Below, piece after piece: positions 24,834-32,885 of a stretch of 33,382 bases of DNA. Under the pieces are notes generated by a model, which saw only the letters and a program-made list of their open reading frames with translations, did not search any database and had not been told where the DNA came from. A program made the position numbers and the translations under genes. The stretch comes from Caballeronia humi (lineage in GTDB: Bacteria; Pseudomonadota; Gammaproteobacteria; Burkholderiales; Burkholderiaceae), in NCBI RefSeq assembly GCF_001544475.1, contig NZ_FCNW02000055.1, positions 1 to 33,382 on the forward strand. The letters are read 5' to 3'. Position 1 is the first letter of the stretch. Each line of letters starts with the position of its first letter.

Positions 24834-26465
24834 ATGAAGAATAATGGCCTGTTGCGAGCTGCCCGTCTTTCGATGCTCGTAGGCGCCGCCATCACGGCAT
24901 CGCTATTCGCCGCGACCGCCGCCAACGCAGCGATTCCCAACAAGACGCTCGTGTATTGCTCGGAAGGCAGCCCGGCCGGCTTCGATCCCGCCCAATACAC
25001 GACGGGCGTCGATTTCACCGCGAACACGTTCACCGTGTATAACCGCCTTGTCGAATTCGAGCGCGGCGGCACGAAGGTCGAGCCGGGTCTCGCCGAGAAG
25101 TGGGACGTTTCGTCCGACGGCCTCACCTACACGTTCCACCTGCGCCACGGCGTGAAGTTTCAGACGACGTCGTTCTTCAAGCCGACGCGCGAGTTCAATG
25201 CGGACGACGTGCTCTTCACGTTCAACCGCATGCTCGATGCGAACCATCCGTTCCGCAAGGCGTACCCGACGCAGTTCCCGTACTTCACCGACATGGGCCT
25301 CGACAAGCTGATCACGAAGGTCGAGAAGGTCGATCCGTACACGGTCAAGTTCACGCTGAAGGAAGTCAACGCGCCGTTCATCCAGAACCTGGCGATGGAA
25401 TACGCGTCGGTCCTTTCGGCGGAATACACGGACAAGCTGCTGAAGGACGGCAAGGCCGCCGACATCAACCAGTATCCGGTCGGCACGGGCCCGTTCATCT
25501 TCCGCAGCTACACGAAGGACGCGACCATCCGCTTCGACGGCAATCCCGACTACTGGAAGCCGGATGAAGTGAAGATTTCGAAGCTGATCTTCGCGATCAC
25601 GCCGGACGCCGCCGTGCGCGTGCAGAAGATGAAGAACAACGAATGCCAGGTGATGAGCTATCCGCGTCCGGGCGACATTTCGACGCTGAAAGCGGCGTCG
25701 AACCTGGATACGCCCTCGCAGGCGGGCTTCAACGAAGGCTACGTCGCGTACAACGTGACGAAGAAGAGCCTCGGCAGCGCCGACGTGCGCCGCGCGCTCG
25801 ACATGGCGATCAACAAGAAGGCGATCGTCGAATCGGTGTATCAGGGCGCCGGCCAGCAAGCCGCCGCGCCGATGCCGCCCACGCAATGGTCCTACGACAA
25901 GAACCTGAAAGGTCAGGCATACGACACCGCGAAGGCGAAGGAACTGCTCTCGAAGGCGGGCTTCCCGAACGGCTTCGAAATCACGCTGTGGGCGATGCCG
26001 GTGCAGCGCGCCTACAACCCGAACGCGCGTCTGATGGCCGAGATGATCCAGGCCGACTGGGCGAAGATCGGCGTGAAGGCGAACATCGTCTCGTATGAGT
26101 GGGGCGAATACCTGAAGCGCGCGCACGCGGGCGAACACGACGCACTGCTGATCGGCTGGACGGGCGACAACGGCGACCCCGACAACTGGCTCGGCACGCT
26201 GCTCGGCTGCGATGCGGTGAAGGGCAGCAACTTCTCGAAGTGGTGCTACAAGCCGTTCGACGATCTCGTCGCGCAAGGCCGCGTGACGAACGACGTCGCG
26301 AAGCGCACCAAGGCGTACACCGACGCGCAGCAGATTTTCGCGCAGCAACTGCCGTTCTCGCCGATCGCGCACTCGACGGTTTACCAGCCGGTCAGCAAGA
26401 AGGTGACAGGCATGAAGATCGAGCCGCTCGGCTTCGTGCGCTTCGACGGCGTCGGCATGCAGTAA
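24834..26465 (+). CDS. dppA: Dipeptide ABC transporter, substrate-binding protein DppA
   Basis: A 543-aa periplasmic binding protein of the SBP_bac_5 family; the Dpp system brings in di- and tripeptides. Residues 1 to about 32 are a signal peptide (RLSMLVGAAITASLFAATAA) with cleavage near NAA. The mature part begins KTLVYCSEGSPAGFDPAQYT and has the family segments GLAEKWDVSSDGLTYTFHLR, YPVGTGPFIFRSYTKDATIR and LIGWTGDNGDPDNWLGTLLG. Cysteines flank the last loop, as in DppA. TGGAGGAAAC precedes the ATG. It is the first gene of the operon, and the two stem-loops after it may favour a high DppA level. Confidence 0.94.
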   Translation: MKNNGLLRAARLSMLVGAAITASLFAATAANAAIPNKTLVYCSEGSPAGFDPAQYTTGVDFTANTFTVYNRLVEFERGGTKVEPGLAEKWDVSSDGLTYTFHLRHGVKFQTTSFFKPTREFNADDVLFTFNRMLDANHPFRKAYPTQFPYFTDMGLDKLITKVEKVDPYTVKFTLKEVNAPFIQNLAMEYASVLSAEYTDKLLKDGKAADINQYPVGTGPFIFRSYTKDATIRFDGNPDYWKPDEVKISKLIFAITPDAAVRVQKMKNNECQVMSYPRPGDISTLKAASNLDTPSQAGFNEGYVAYNVTKKSLGSADVRRALDMAINKKAIVESVYQGAGQQAAAPMPPTQWSYDKNLKGQAYDTAKAKELLSKAGFPNGFEITLWAMPVQRAYNPNARLMAEMIQADWAKIGVKANIVSYEWGEYLKRAHAGEHDALLIGWTGDNGDPDNWLGTLLGCDAVKGSNFSKWCYKPFDDLVAQGRVTNDVAKRTKAYTDAQQIFAQQLPFSPIAHSTVYQPVSKKVTGMKIEPLGFVRFDGVGMQ

Positions 26466-26469
26466 GCTT

Positions 26470-26558
26470 AAAGCGGTACGCTTTTTGCCCTAACCCATAA
26501 CTAGTCGAAAAGGTCCGGCGACAAGGGTCACGAGCCCGCGTCGCCGGTCGCATTTTTC
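26470..26558 (+). promoter_or_regulatory. Two stem-loops between dppA and dppB
   Basis: The 111-bp spacer holds a small hairpin AAAGCG-gta-CGCTTT followed by TT (26470-26486) and a larger one, CCGGCGAC (26515-26522) with GTCGCCGG (26540-26547), followed by TCGCATTTTT. Either could act as a partial terminator or as a 3' mRNA stabiliser, raising DppA output over the membrane components. Inferred from structure and place. Confidence 0.5.
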
Positions 26559-26576
26559 CTCCCCAAAGAGACGACC

Positions 26577-27587
26577 ATGTTCCGATTCGTATTGCGGCGC
26601 ATAGGGATGGTGATTCCGACGTTCATCGGCATCACGATTCTCGCGTTCGCGCTCATCCACCTGATCCCGGGCGACCCCATCGAAGTGATGATGGGCGAGC
26701 GCGGCGTGGACCCCGCGGCACACGCCGAAGCCATGAAGCGCCTCGGTCTCGACGAGCCGCTCCCGCTTCAATATTTCCACTATGTCGGCCATGCGCTGAA
26801 GGGCGACCTCGGCATGTCGATCATCACGAATACCAGCGTGATGGGCGAATTCATGGCGCGCTTCCCGGCGACCGTCGAGCTGTCGATCTGCGCGATGATC
26901 TTCGCGCTCGTCGTCGGCTTGCCGGCGGGCGTGATCGCGGCGCTCAGGCGCGGCACGGTCGTCGATCACGGTGTGATGGGCACCGCGCTCACCGGCTATT
27001 CGATGCCGATCTTCTGGTGGGGCTTGATCCTCATCATGTTCTTCTCGGCGAAGCTCGGGTGGACGCCGGTGTCGGGCCGCATCGCGGTCGAATACGACAT
27101 TCCGCACGTCACGGGCTTCATGCTGTGGGACGCGCTCTTCTCCACCGACGAAGGCGCGTTCAAGTCCGCGGTCAGCCATCTGATCCTGCCGACGATCGTG
27201 CTCGGCACGATTCCCTTGGCGGTGATCGCGCGGATGACGCGTTCGTCGATGCTCGAAGTGCTGCGCGAAGACTACATCCGCACGGCACGCGCGAAGGGTC
27301 TCGCGCCGGGGCGCGTCGTGGTTGTGCATGCGCTGCGCAACGCGCTGATTCCCGTGGTGACAGTGATCGGCCTGCAGGTCGGCACGTTGCTCGCGGGCGC
27401 GGTGCTGACCGAAACGCTGTTCTCATGGCCGGGCGTTGGCAAGTGGCTCATCGACGCGATCTCCCGGCGCGACTATCCGGTCGTGCAGGGCGGCATCCTG
27501 ATGATCGCGACGCTCGTGATTCTCGTGAATCTCGTCGTCGATCTGCTCTACGGCGTGTTGAATCCGCGCATTCGCCATACGAGGTAA
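26577..27587 (+). CDS. dppB: Dipeptide ABC transporter permease DppB
   Basis: A 336-aa inner-membrane permease, one of the two channel subunits of the dipeptide importer. It starts MFRFVLRRIGMVIPTFIGIT, with the conserved HLIPGDPIEVMMGERG. It has six predicted helices, and its EAA loop EDYIRTARAKGLAPGRVVVV is the docking site for the ATPases. The C-terminal VLTETLFSWPGVGKWLIDAI is a strong family marker. AAAGAG lies upstream of the ATG. The next annotated gene, dppC, lies 83 bp downstream, beyond a short leader ORF. Confidence 0.96.
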   Translation: MFRFVLRRIGMVIPTFIGITILAFALIHLIPGDPIEVMMGERGVDPAAHAEAMKRLGLDEPLPLQYFHYVGHALKGDLGMSIITNTSVMGEFMARFPATVELSICAMIFALVVGLPAGVIAALRRGTVVDHGVMGTALTGYSMPIFWWGLILIMFFSAKLGWTPVSGRIAVEYDIPHVTGFMLWDALFSTDEGAFKSAVSHLILPTIVLGTIPLAVIARMTRSSMLEVLREDYIRTARAKGLAPGRVVVVHALRNALIPVVTVIGLQVGTLLAGAVLTETLFSWPGVGKWLIDAISRRDYPVVQGGILMIATLVILVNLVVDLLYGVLNPRIRHTR

Positions 27588-27590
27588 GAC

Positions 27591-27671
27591 ATGGTCTCCC
27601 AAGCTCATATTCGTTCGCTGCCTCCCAAGGGGGCGCAGGCCGCTCTTGCGGTGGCCCGGCTGGAGGCATGA
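27591..27671 (+). CDS. Possible 26-codon leader ORF before dppC
   Basis: A short frame beginning MVSQAHIRSLPPKGAQAALA has a good ribosome site (GAGG, six bases before its ATG, embedded in the dppB stop). It ends in TGA overlapping the dppC ATG as TGATG, so reinitiation could couple dppC to it. The DNA forms two GC-rich hairpins: CTGCCTCCC (27618-27626) against GGGGCGCAG-type sequence up to 27638, and GGCCGC with GCGGTGGCC (27638-27656). It resembles dispersed palindromic elements common in Burkholderiales, so the reading frame may be fortuitous. No known peptide is recognised. Confidence 0.4.
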   Translation: MVSQAHIRSLPPKGAQAALAVARLEA

Positions 27672-28591
27672 TGGCCGACATTCAAAACAATCTCCCCCCG
27701 CAAGCCGTGACGCCGCCGCCGAGCGGCCGGCTCGTCGCAGGCCGCGAGTTCTGGGCGAATTTTTCGCGCAATCGCGGCGCCGTGGTCGCTGGCGTGATCG
27801 TGCTCGTGCTGATCTTCATCGCGATCTTCGCGCCGCTGATCTCGCCGCACAGCCCGATCGAGCAATACCGCGACTTCGTCAAAATCCCGCCCGCGTGGCT
27901 CGAAGGCGGCAACCGCCAGTTCCTGCTCGGCACCGACGAAGCCGGCCGCGACATCCTCTCGCGCCTGATGTACGGCGCGCGGCTGTCGTTCTGGATCGGG
28001 TTCGTGTCGGTCGTGCTCGCGCTGATTCCGGGCGTCGTGCTCGGGCTGTGCGCCGCGTTCTTCCACTGGCTCGACACGGCCATCATGCGCGTGATGGACG
28101 TGCTGCTCGCGCTGCCGTCGCTGCTGCTGGCCGTGGCGGTTGTCGCGATCATCGGGCCGGGGCTCGTCAACACGATGCTCGCGATCGCGATCGTCGCGCT
28201 GCCGGGCTACGTGCGTCTCACGCGCGCGTCCGCATTGGGCGAACTGCAGAAGGAATACGTGACGGCTTCACGCGTCGCGGGCGCGGGCACCGTGCGGCTG
28301 ATGTTCTCGCAAGTGTTGCCGAACTGCGCGGCGCCGCTGATCGTGCAGGCGACGCTCGGCTTCTCCTCCGCGATCCTCGACGCCGCCGCGCTCGGCTTCC
28401 TCGGCCTCGGCGTTCAGCCTCCGGCGGCGGAGTGGGGCGCGATGCTCGCCTCGGCGCGCGACTACATCGAAAGCGCGTGGTGGATCGTCACGATGCCGGG
28501 CCTGTCGATCCTGATTTCGGTGCTCGTCATCAACCTGCTCGGCGACGGGCTGCGCGATGCGCTCGATCCCAAACTGAAACGGATGGCATGA
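27671..28591 (+). CDS. dppC: Dipeptide ABC transporter permease DppC
   Basis: A 306-aa inner-membrane permease that pairs with DppB. The N-terminal OppC-type segment includes REFWANFSRNRGAVVAGVIV, then FLLGTDEAGRDILSRLMYGA, the ABC permease core with six helices, the EAA loop EYVTASRVAGAGTVRLMFSQ and the C-terminal LGFLGLGVQPPAAEWGAMLA. There are two adjacent ATG codons, at 27668 and 27671. The second has GGAGG four bases away and overlaps the stop of the short upstream frame, so it is preferred. The stop is 1 bp from dppD. Confidence 0.96.
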   Translation: MADIQNNLPPQAVTPPPSGRLVAGREFWANFSRNRGAVVAGVIVLVLIFIAIFAPLISPHSPIEQYRDFVKIPPAWLEGGNRQFLLGTDEAGRDILSRLMYGARLSFWIGFVSVVLALIPGVVLGLCAAFFHWLDTAIMRVMDVLLALPSLLLAVAVVAIIGPGLVNTMLAIAIVALPGYVRLTRASALGELQKEYVTASRVAGAGTVRLMFSQVLPNCAAPLIVQATLGFSSAILDAAALGFLGLGVQPPAAEWGAMLASARDYIESAWWIVTMPGLSILISVLVINLLGDGLRDALDPKLKRMA

Positions 28592-28592
28592 C

Positions 28593-29588
28593 ATGAGCGA
28601 TCTATTGACTATCCGCAATCTCGAAGTCAGTTTCGCGGGCACGCAGGCGGTCGACCGCATCGATTTGTCGGTGAAGCCGGGCGAAGTGGTGGGTGTGGTG
28701 GGCGAATCGGGTTCGGGCAAGAGCGTCACGATGATGGCGCTGATGGGCCTGATCGACGCGCCCGGCGTCGTCACCGCCGACGAAGTCACCTTCGACGGCA
28801 AGAACCTGCTGAAGGCGTCGGCGCGCGAGCGCCGCAGGATCATCGGCAAGGACATCGCGATGGTGTTCCAGGACGCGTTGTCGAGCCTGAACCCGAGCTA
28901 CACCGTCGGCTATCAGATCAAGGAAGTGCTGAAGCTGCACGAAGGTTTGCGTGGCGATGCGCTGAACCGTCGCGCGCTGGAACTGCTCGATCAGGTCGGC
29001 ATTCCGGCTGCGAAGAGCCGTATCGATGCGTTTCCGCACCAGATGTCGGGCGGGATGAACCAGCGCGTGATGATCGCGATGGCGGTCGCGTGCAACCCGA
29101 AGCTCCTGATCGCCGACGAGCCGACCACCGCGCTCGACGTCACGATCCAGGCGCAGATCATGGAACTGCTCGTGCAGTTGCAGAAGGAGCGCGGCATGGC
29201 GCTCGTGCTGATCTCGCACGATCTCGCCGTGGTGTCGGAAGTCGCGCAGCGCGTGGCCGTGATGTATGCGGGCGAGATCATCGAAACGAATCACGTGCCG
29301 ACGATCTTCAGCGAGCCGCATCATCCGTACACGGAGGCACTGCTCGCCGCGATCCCCGAGCACAGCCGCGGCGCCGAGCGTCTCGCGGCGTTGCCGGGCA
29401 TGGTGCCGGGCCGCGACGACCGTCCGAGCGGATGCCTCTTCGCGCCGCGCTGCAAATATGCTGTCGAAGATTGCTGGAAGGGCCGTCCGGGGCTGTTCCA
29501 GCTCGATCCGAACGACCCGGCCGTGCGGGCGCGCTGCATCAAGCCGCTCAACATGCAGGCCGTCGCTGAACATGGAGGCGCGCGATGA
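28593..29588 (+). CDS. dppD: Dipeptide ABC transporter ATPase DppD
   Basis: A 331-aa ABC ATPase that powers the dipeptide importer with DppF. Walker A is GVVGESGSGKSVTMMALMG (near residue 37), the signature is MSGGMNQRVMIAMAVA, and Walker B with the D-loop is LLIADEPTTALDVTIQAQIM; the switch histidine is in LISHDLAVV. The C-terminal oligopeptide-type extension holds the Cys-rich motif CLFAPRCKYAVEDCW, which in this family binds an iron-sulphur cluster. It starts 1 bp after dppC and overlaps dppF by 4 bp (ATGA). Confidence 0.97.
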   Translation: MSDLLTIRNLEVSFAGTQAVDRIDLSVKPGEVVGVVGESGSGKSVTMMALMGLIDAPGVVTADEVTFDGKNLLKASARERRRIIGKDIAMVFQDALSSLNPSYTVGYQIKEVLKLHEGLRGDALNRRALELLDQVGIPAAKSRIDAFPHQMSGGMNQRVMIAMAVACNPKLLIADEPTTALDVTIQAQIMELLVQLQKERGMALVLISHDLAVVSEVAQRVAVMYAGEIIETNHVPTIFSEPHHPYTEALLAAIPEHSRGAERLAALPGMVPGRDDRPSGCLFAPRCKYAVEDCWKGRPGLFQLDPNDPAVRARCIKPLNMQAVAEHGGAR

Positions 29589-30589
29589 ACGCGGTCCCGA
29601 AAACAAGCAACCCAGACATCGTTCTCGCCGCCGACAAGCTTACCAAGCACTATTCCGTCAAGCGCACGATGTTCACGCAGGGCACGGTGAAGGCGCTCAA
29701 CGGCGTGTCGTTTTCGCTTCAGCGCGGCCGGACGCTGGCGGTCGTCGGCGAGTCGGGCTGCGGCAAGTCGACGCTCGCGCGCCAACTCACGATGATCGAA
29801 GCGCCCACGTCCGGGCGTCTCCTGATCGACGGCGAAGACGTGGCCGGCGCCGACAAGGCGAAGGTCGCCAAGCTGCGCCAGCGCGTGCAGATGGTGTTCC
29901 AGAACCCGTTCGCGTCGCTCAATCCGCGCAAGACGGTCGAGCAGACGCTCGGCGAGCCGCTCGCGATCAACACGACGCTTTCCGCGCGCGAACGCGGCGA
30001 ACGCATCGCGCACATGATGCGCACGGTCGGCTTGCGGCCCGAACACGTGTCGCGCTATCCGCACATGTTCTCCGGCGGACAGCGCCAGCGCGTGGCGATC
30101 GCGCGGGCGATGATCCTCGATCCGCAGATCGTCGTGGCTGACGAACCGGTGTCCGCGCTCGATGTGTCGATCCAGGCGCAGATCCTGAATCTCTTCATGG
30201 ATTTGCAGGAGCAGTTCGGCACGAGCTACGTCTTCATTTCGCACAATCTGTCGGTGGTCGAGCACATCGCCGACGACGTGATGGTGATGTACTTCGGCGG
30301 CGTGGCCGAACTCGGCGACAAGAAGACGATCTACGCGCATCCGCGGCATCCGTACACGCGCGCGCTGATGTCGGCGACGCCTGCGCTTTTCGAGGAAGAC
30401 CGCACGATCAAGATCAAGCTGCAGGGCGAAATGCCGTCGCCGCTGAATCCGCCGTCGGGCTGCACGTTCCATCAGCGCTGCCCGTACGCGATCGATCGGT
30501 GCCGGCAGGAAGAGCCGCAACTGCGTTTGGTCGATGGACGGCATGTCGCGTGTCACCGCGCGGAGGAGGTGGGGGACGCCGATGCCTGA
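29585..30589 (+). CDS. dppF: Dipeptide ABC transporter ATPase DppF
   Basis: A 334-aa ABC ATPase, partner of DppD. Walker A is AVVGESGCGKSTLARQLTMI, the Q-loop is QMVFQNPFASLNPRKTVEQT, the signature is FSGGQRQRVAIARAMI, Walker B is IVVADEPVSALDVSIQAQIL, and the switch is FISHNLSVVEH. The C-terminal oligopeptide-type extension carries CTFHQRCPYAIDRCRQEEP, again with cysteines in the DppF pattern. It overlaps dppD by 4 bp, and its last 8 bp overlap the start of the TraB-family gene, so all are probably one transcript. Confidence 0.97.
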   Translation: MNAVPKTSNPDIVLAADKLTKHYSVKRTMFTQGTVKALNGVSFSLQRGRTLAVVGESGCGKSTLARQLTMIEAPTSGRLLIDGEDVAGADKAKVAKLRQRVQMVFQNPFASLNPRKTVEQTLGEPLAINTTLSARERGERIAHMMRTVGLRPEHVSRYPHMFSGGQRQRVAIARAMILDPQIVVADEPVSALDVSIQAQILNLFMDLQEQFGTSYVFISHNLSVVEHIADDVMVMYFGGVAELGDKKTIYAHPRHPYTRALMSATPALFEEDRTIKIKLQGEMPSPLNPPSGCTFHQRCPYAIDRCRQEEPQLRLVDGRHVACHRAEEVGDADA

Positions 30590-31646
30590 TTCGCGGGCGG
30601 CGCGCACGATCACGCGCCGCTTCGCGTTTGGCGTGGTGGCGGCGGTGCTGGCGATGGCCTGCGTGCAGTTCGCGCCGGCCGCGCTCGCCGTGGGCGGGCC
30701 GCCGCCGTCCGCTGTGCAGTCGCATCCCAAGCGGCCGGCGCCGCCGCCCGCGCCCGCCCCGCGCATCGACCGCTCCGACGGCACGACGGCAAGCGGTCCG
30801 GTTCGCGTGGAAGAAGCGCGTATGCCGTTCTACGTCGCGACCAAAGGTCAGACGACGCTGTACGTGCTCGGCACGCTGCATGTGGGCTACGCGTCCGACT
30901 ATCCCGCCGATCACCCGTTCCGCGCGCCGATTCTCGCGGCGCTCGACGCATCGCCGATTCTGGCACTCGAAATTTCCCCCGACGATTTGCTGTTCTCACA
31001 GGAAGATGTCCAGCGCTATGGCGTGTGCCGTAGCGAGTGTCTGCTCGACTATCTGCCGGACTGGATGTGGAAGAAAGTCGAAGCGCGGATGCGCAGCAAT
31101 CCGGCGGCGCTCGCGCAGTTGCGGCATACGCGGCCGTGGCTCGCGTCGATGCTCGTCGAGACCTATGACACGCTCAAGGCGGGATTTCAGAGCGAATACG
31201 GGACTGAGGCGCAGTTGCAGAACGTGTATCTGAGGGCGAAGGGGCGGATCGTCGGGCTGGAGACGCTCAACGAGCAGATCTCGACGTTCACGAAGCTGAC
31301 GTCGGCACAGCAGCGGGAGATGCTCGCGCAGGATCTGGCGCAGACGCCGGCGGAGAATGTCGCCGATGTGAAGGAGCTGCATCGGCTGTGGCGTATCGGC
31401 GATGCCGACGCGCTGAAGGCTTGGGATGATCGCAAAGGTGAAAAGCTTGCGCGGTCGAAGGCGATGTCGGCGGCGGTCGATAACCGTGTCGTGTATGAGC
31501 GCAATCGACGGTTCGTCACGCGGATGCTCGCGCTCGCGGCGCCCAACAAGCCGGTGTTCGTGGCGATCGGCGCGCTGCATCTGGGCGGGGAAAGAGGCGT
31601 ACTGGAGTTGCTGCGGAAGAACGGGTTTGTGGTGGAAGCGGCGTGA
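30582..31646 (+). CDS. TraB/GumN family protein
   Basis: A 354-aa protein with a basic N-terminus and a hydrophobic segment at about residues 11-31 (FAFGVVAAVLAMACVQFAPA) that acts as signal or anchor, then a Pro/Ala linker. The TraB/GumN domain follows. Its conserved pieces are LYVLGTLHVGYASDYPADHP, ILALEISPDDLLFSQ, a central GLETLNEQISTFTKLTSAQQ, and the C-terminal VFVAIGALHLGGERGVLELL, the family's paired GxLHxG-type motifs, thought to form a metal-dependent hydrolase site. Two Cys (GVCRSEC) may pair in the periplasm. The ATG at 30582 has GGAGGAGG upstream and overlaps the dppF stop. Its true substrate is unknown. Confidence 0.9.
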   Translation: MPDSRAARTITRRFAFGVVAAVLAMACVQFAPAALAVGGPPPSAVQSHPKRPAPPPAPAPRIDRSDGTTASGPVRVEEARMPFYVATKGQTTLYVLGTLHVGYASDYPADHPFRAPILAALDASPILALEISPDDLLFSQEDVQRYGVCRSECLLDYLPDWMWKKVEARMRSNPAALAQLRHTRPWLASMLVETYDTLKAGFQSEYGTEAQLQNVYLRAKGRIVGLETLNEQISTFTKLTSAQQREMLAQDLAQTPAENVADVKELHRLWRIGDADALKAWDDRKGEKLARSKAMSAAVDNRVVYERNRRFVTRMLALAAPNKPVFVAIGALHLGGERGVLELLRKNGFVVEAA

Positions 31647-31751
31647 AAGCGTCCAGGTTCTTCTTTCTGTTTCGGAAGGATCTGGTTGTTCTTCAGAGCA
31701 TGAGGTTGCTAAAAGTCGAAGCTCCATAACGGATAAATGAGGAGCTTGGGC

Positions 31752-32885
31752 TTGATACGCTTTTACATCAAAGTCGGCGACAGGACGACGAGCGGCGCGA
31801 CAGTCATCGAAGGGATGAGCGACGTCACACATCACGGAGTGCCCCTCTCGTTTGTTGGCGCGAAAATCTTCTGTCCGGCGTGCAAGTCGGACGGAGTCAT
31901 CGTGGCGCAAGGTCCGCGCTTGCCCGATGACTGGATGGGTAACCCTTCGGCACTCGATAACGATCTAGGAGTGTGCGCGTGCAGGCCGGTGCCGGTACTG
32001 ATCGCATCGCAGAACGATATGTCCATGTCGTTCGATGTGCACGAGCTTGCCCGAATGGGGTTTTCAGCGGCGGGAAGAAGTCTGTTGGAACCCGGAAATG
32101 CCGCGCCGCTTGGGCGGTTGGATGCGGACTCGGAAGTTGAAGCTAAACCGTCGCCTGTGCCATCAGGCAGCAAGGCAGTGGATTGTTCTTATCTGGACGG
32201 ATCGAAGGGGCGTATTGATGCTCCTGCCGGCTTCTACGCTCACGACAAGCCGGTGTCGCTCTCAGCCGGCAGACTGGCGCAAGTGGACTTTCCGGGCGGC
32301 GGACTCGATTCGGCGACGCGATACGACGCTATTGTCGGCAGCAAGACGATTCCCATCTACGTTCCGATGCAGTCGCCCGAGAATGGCGCGCCGATGATCG
32401 GCCAGACGCAACTGGCGAAGGCGCTTGAAGTTTTGTCGCCTCAGCATCTGGAAAATCTCGAACGAATCACGACCAACGCCTCGCCCAACCCCGACGACCT
32501 GCGCTGGCAGCAACGTTACGGCGATGCCAGCTTTTCGTCCGCCGCGACCGCCGATCTCAAGCAAGGCGTAGCATTCTTTCCGTGGCAGGCGTGGAAGGGC
32601 CAGTCGTCGATTCCCCAGCAGTACATCGACAGTACGATGCTGCACGAAACCGGGCATCAGATGAGTGAAGCGTTGTGGCACGAGAAACCTGCGATGAAAC
32701 TCGCGTACGAAACGGCCATAGCCGGCGATGGGCAGGCGCCATCGCGCTATGCGCGACAAAACGTCAATGAAGACTTTGCTGAGTCGGCGAACATGTATTG
32801 GTCGAGCAAAGGCACACCGTGCGAAGCCGAGGGCCGCAGGCGTTATCCGGCTCGCTATGGCTACTTCGATTCGATTGCGAAATGA
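31752..32885 (+). CDS. PAAR-domain protein with lethal factor-like metallopeptidase domain
   Basis: A 377-aa protein predicted to be a type VI secretion effector. Residues 1-95 form a PAAR tip domain (IRFYIKVGDRTTSGATVIEG, CPACKSDGVIVAQGP, and GVCACRPVPVLIASQN). After a linker, the C-terminal part carries HETGH at 298-302, the HExxH zinc motif. It then has SRYARQNVNEDFAES, where Y333, E340 and E344 match by spacing the Tyr728, Glu735 (zinc ligand) and Glu739 region of anthrax lethal factor. The chosen start is TTG with GAGGAG seven bases upstream, giving MIRFYIKVGD. An ATG at 31737 is in frame but has a poorer site and adds five residues. It overlaps the putative immunity gene by 4 bp. Confidence 0.85.
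   Translation: MIRFYIKVGDRTTSGATVIEGMSDVTHHGVPLSFVGAKIFCPACKSDGVIVAQGPRLPDDWMGNPSALDNDLGVCACRPVPVLIASQNDMSMSFDVHELARMGFSAAGRSLLEPGNAAPLGRLDADSEVEAKPSPVPSGSKAVDCSYLDGSKGRIDAPAGFYAHDKPVSLSAGRLAQVDFPGGGLDSATRYDAIVGSKTIPIYVPMQSPENGAPMIGQTQLAKALEVLSPQHLENLERITTNASPNPDDLRWQQRYGDASFSSAATADLKQGVAFFPWQAWKGQSSIPQQYIDSTMLHETGHQMSEALWHEKPAMKLAYETAIAGDGQAPSRYARQNVNEDFAESANMYWSSKGTPCEAEGRRRYPARYGYFDSIAK

Noticed and set aside
24903..26372. A 489-codon open frame antisense to dppA
   Set aside because: Shadow frame of a conserved gene; Arg/Val-rich and without any recognisable domain.
31647..31751. Promoter for the PAAR gene (TTGTTC at 31686 with CTAAAA)
   Set aside because: The -10 match is poor. Read-through from the TraB gene cannot be excluded because no terminator is visible either.
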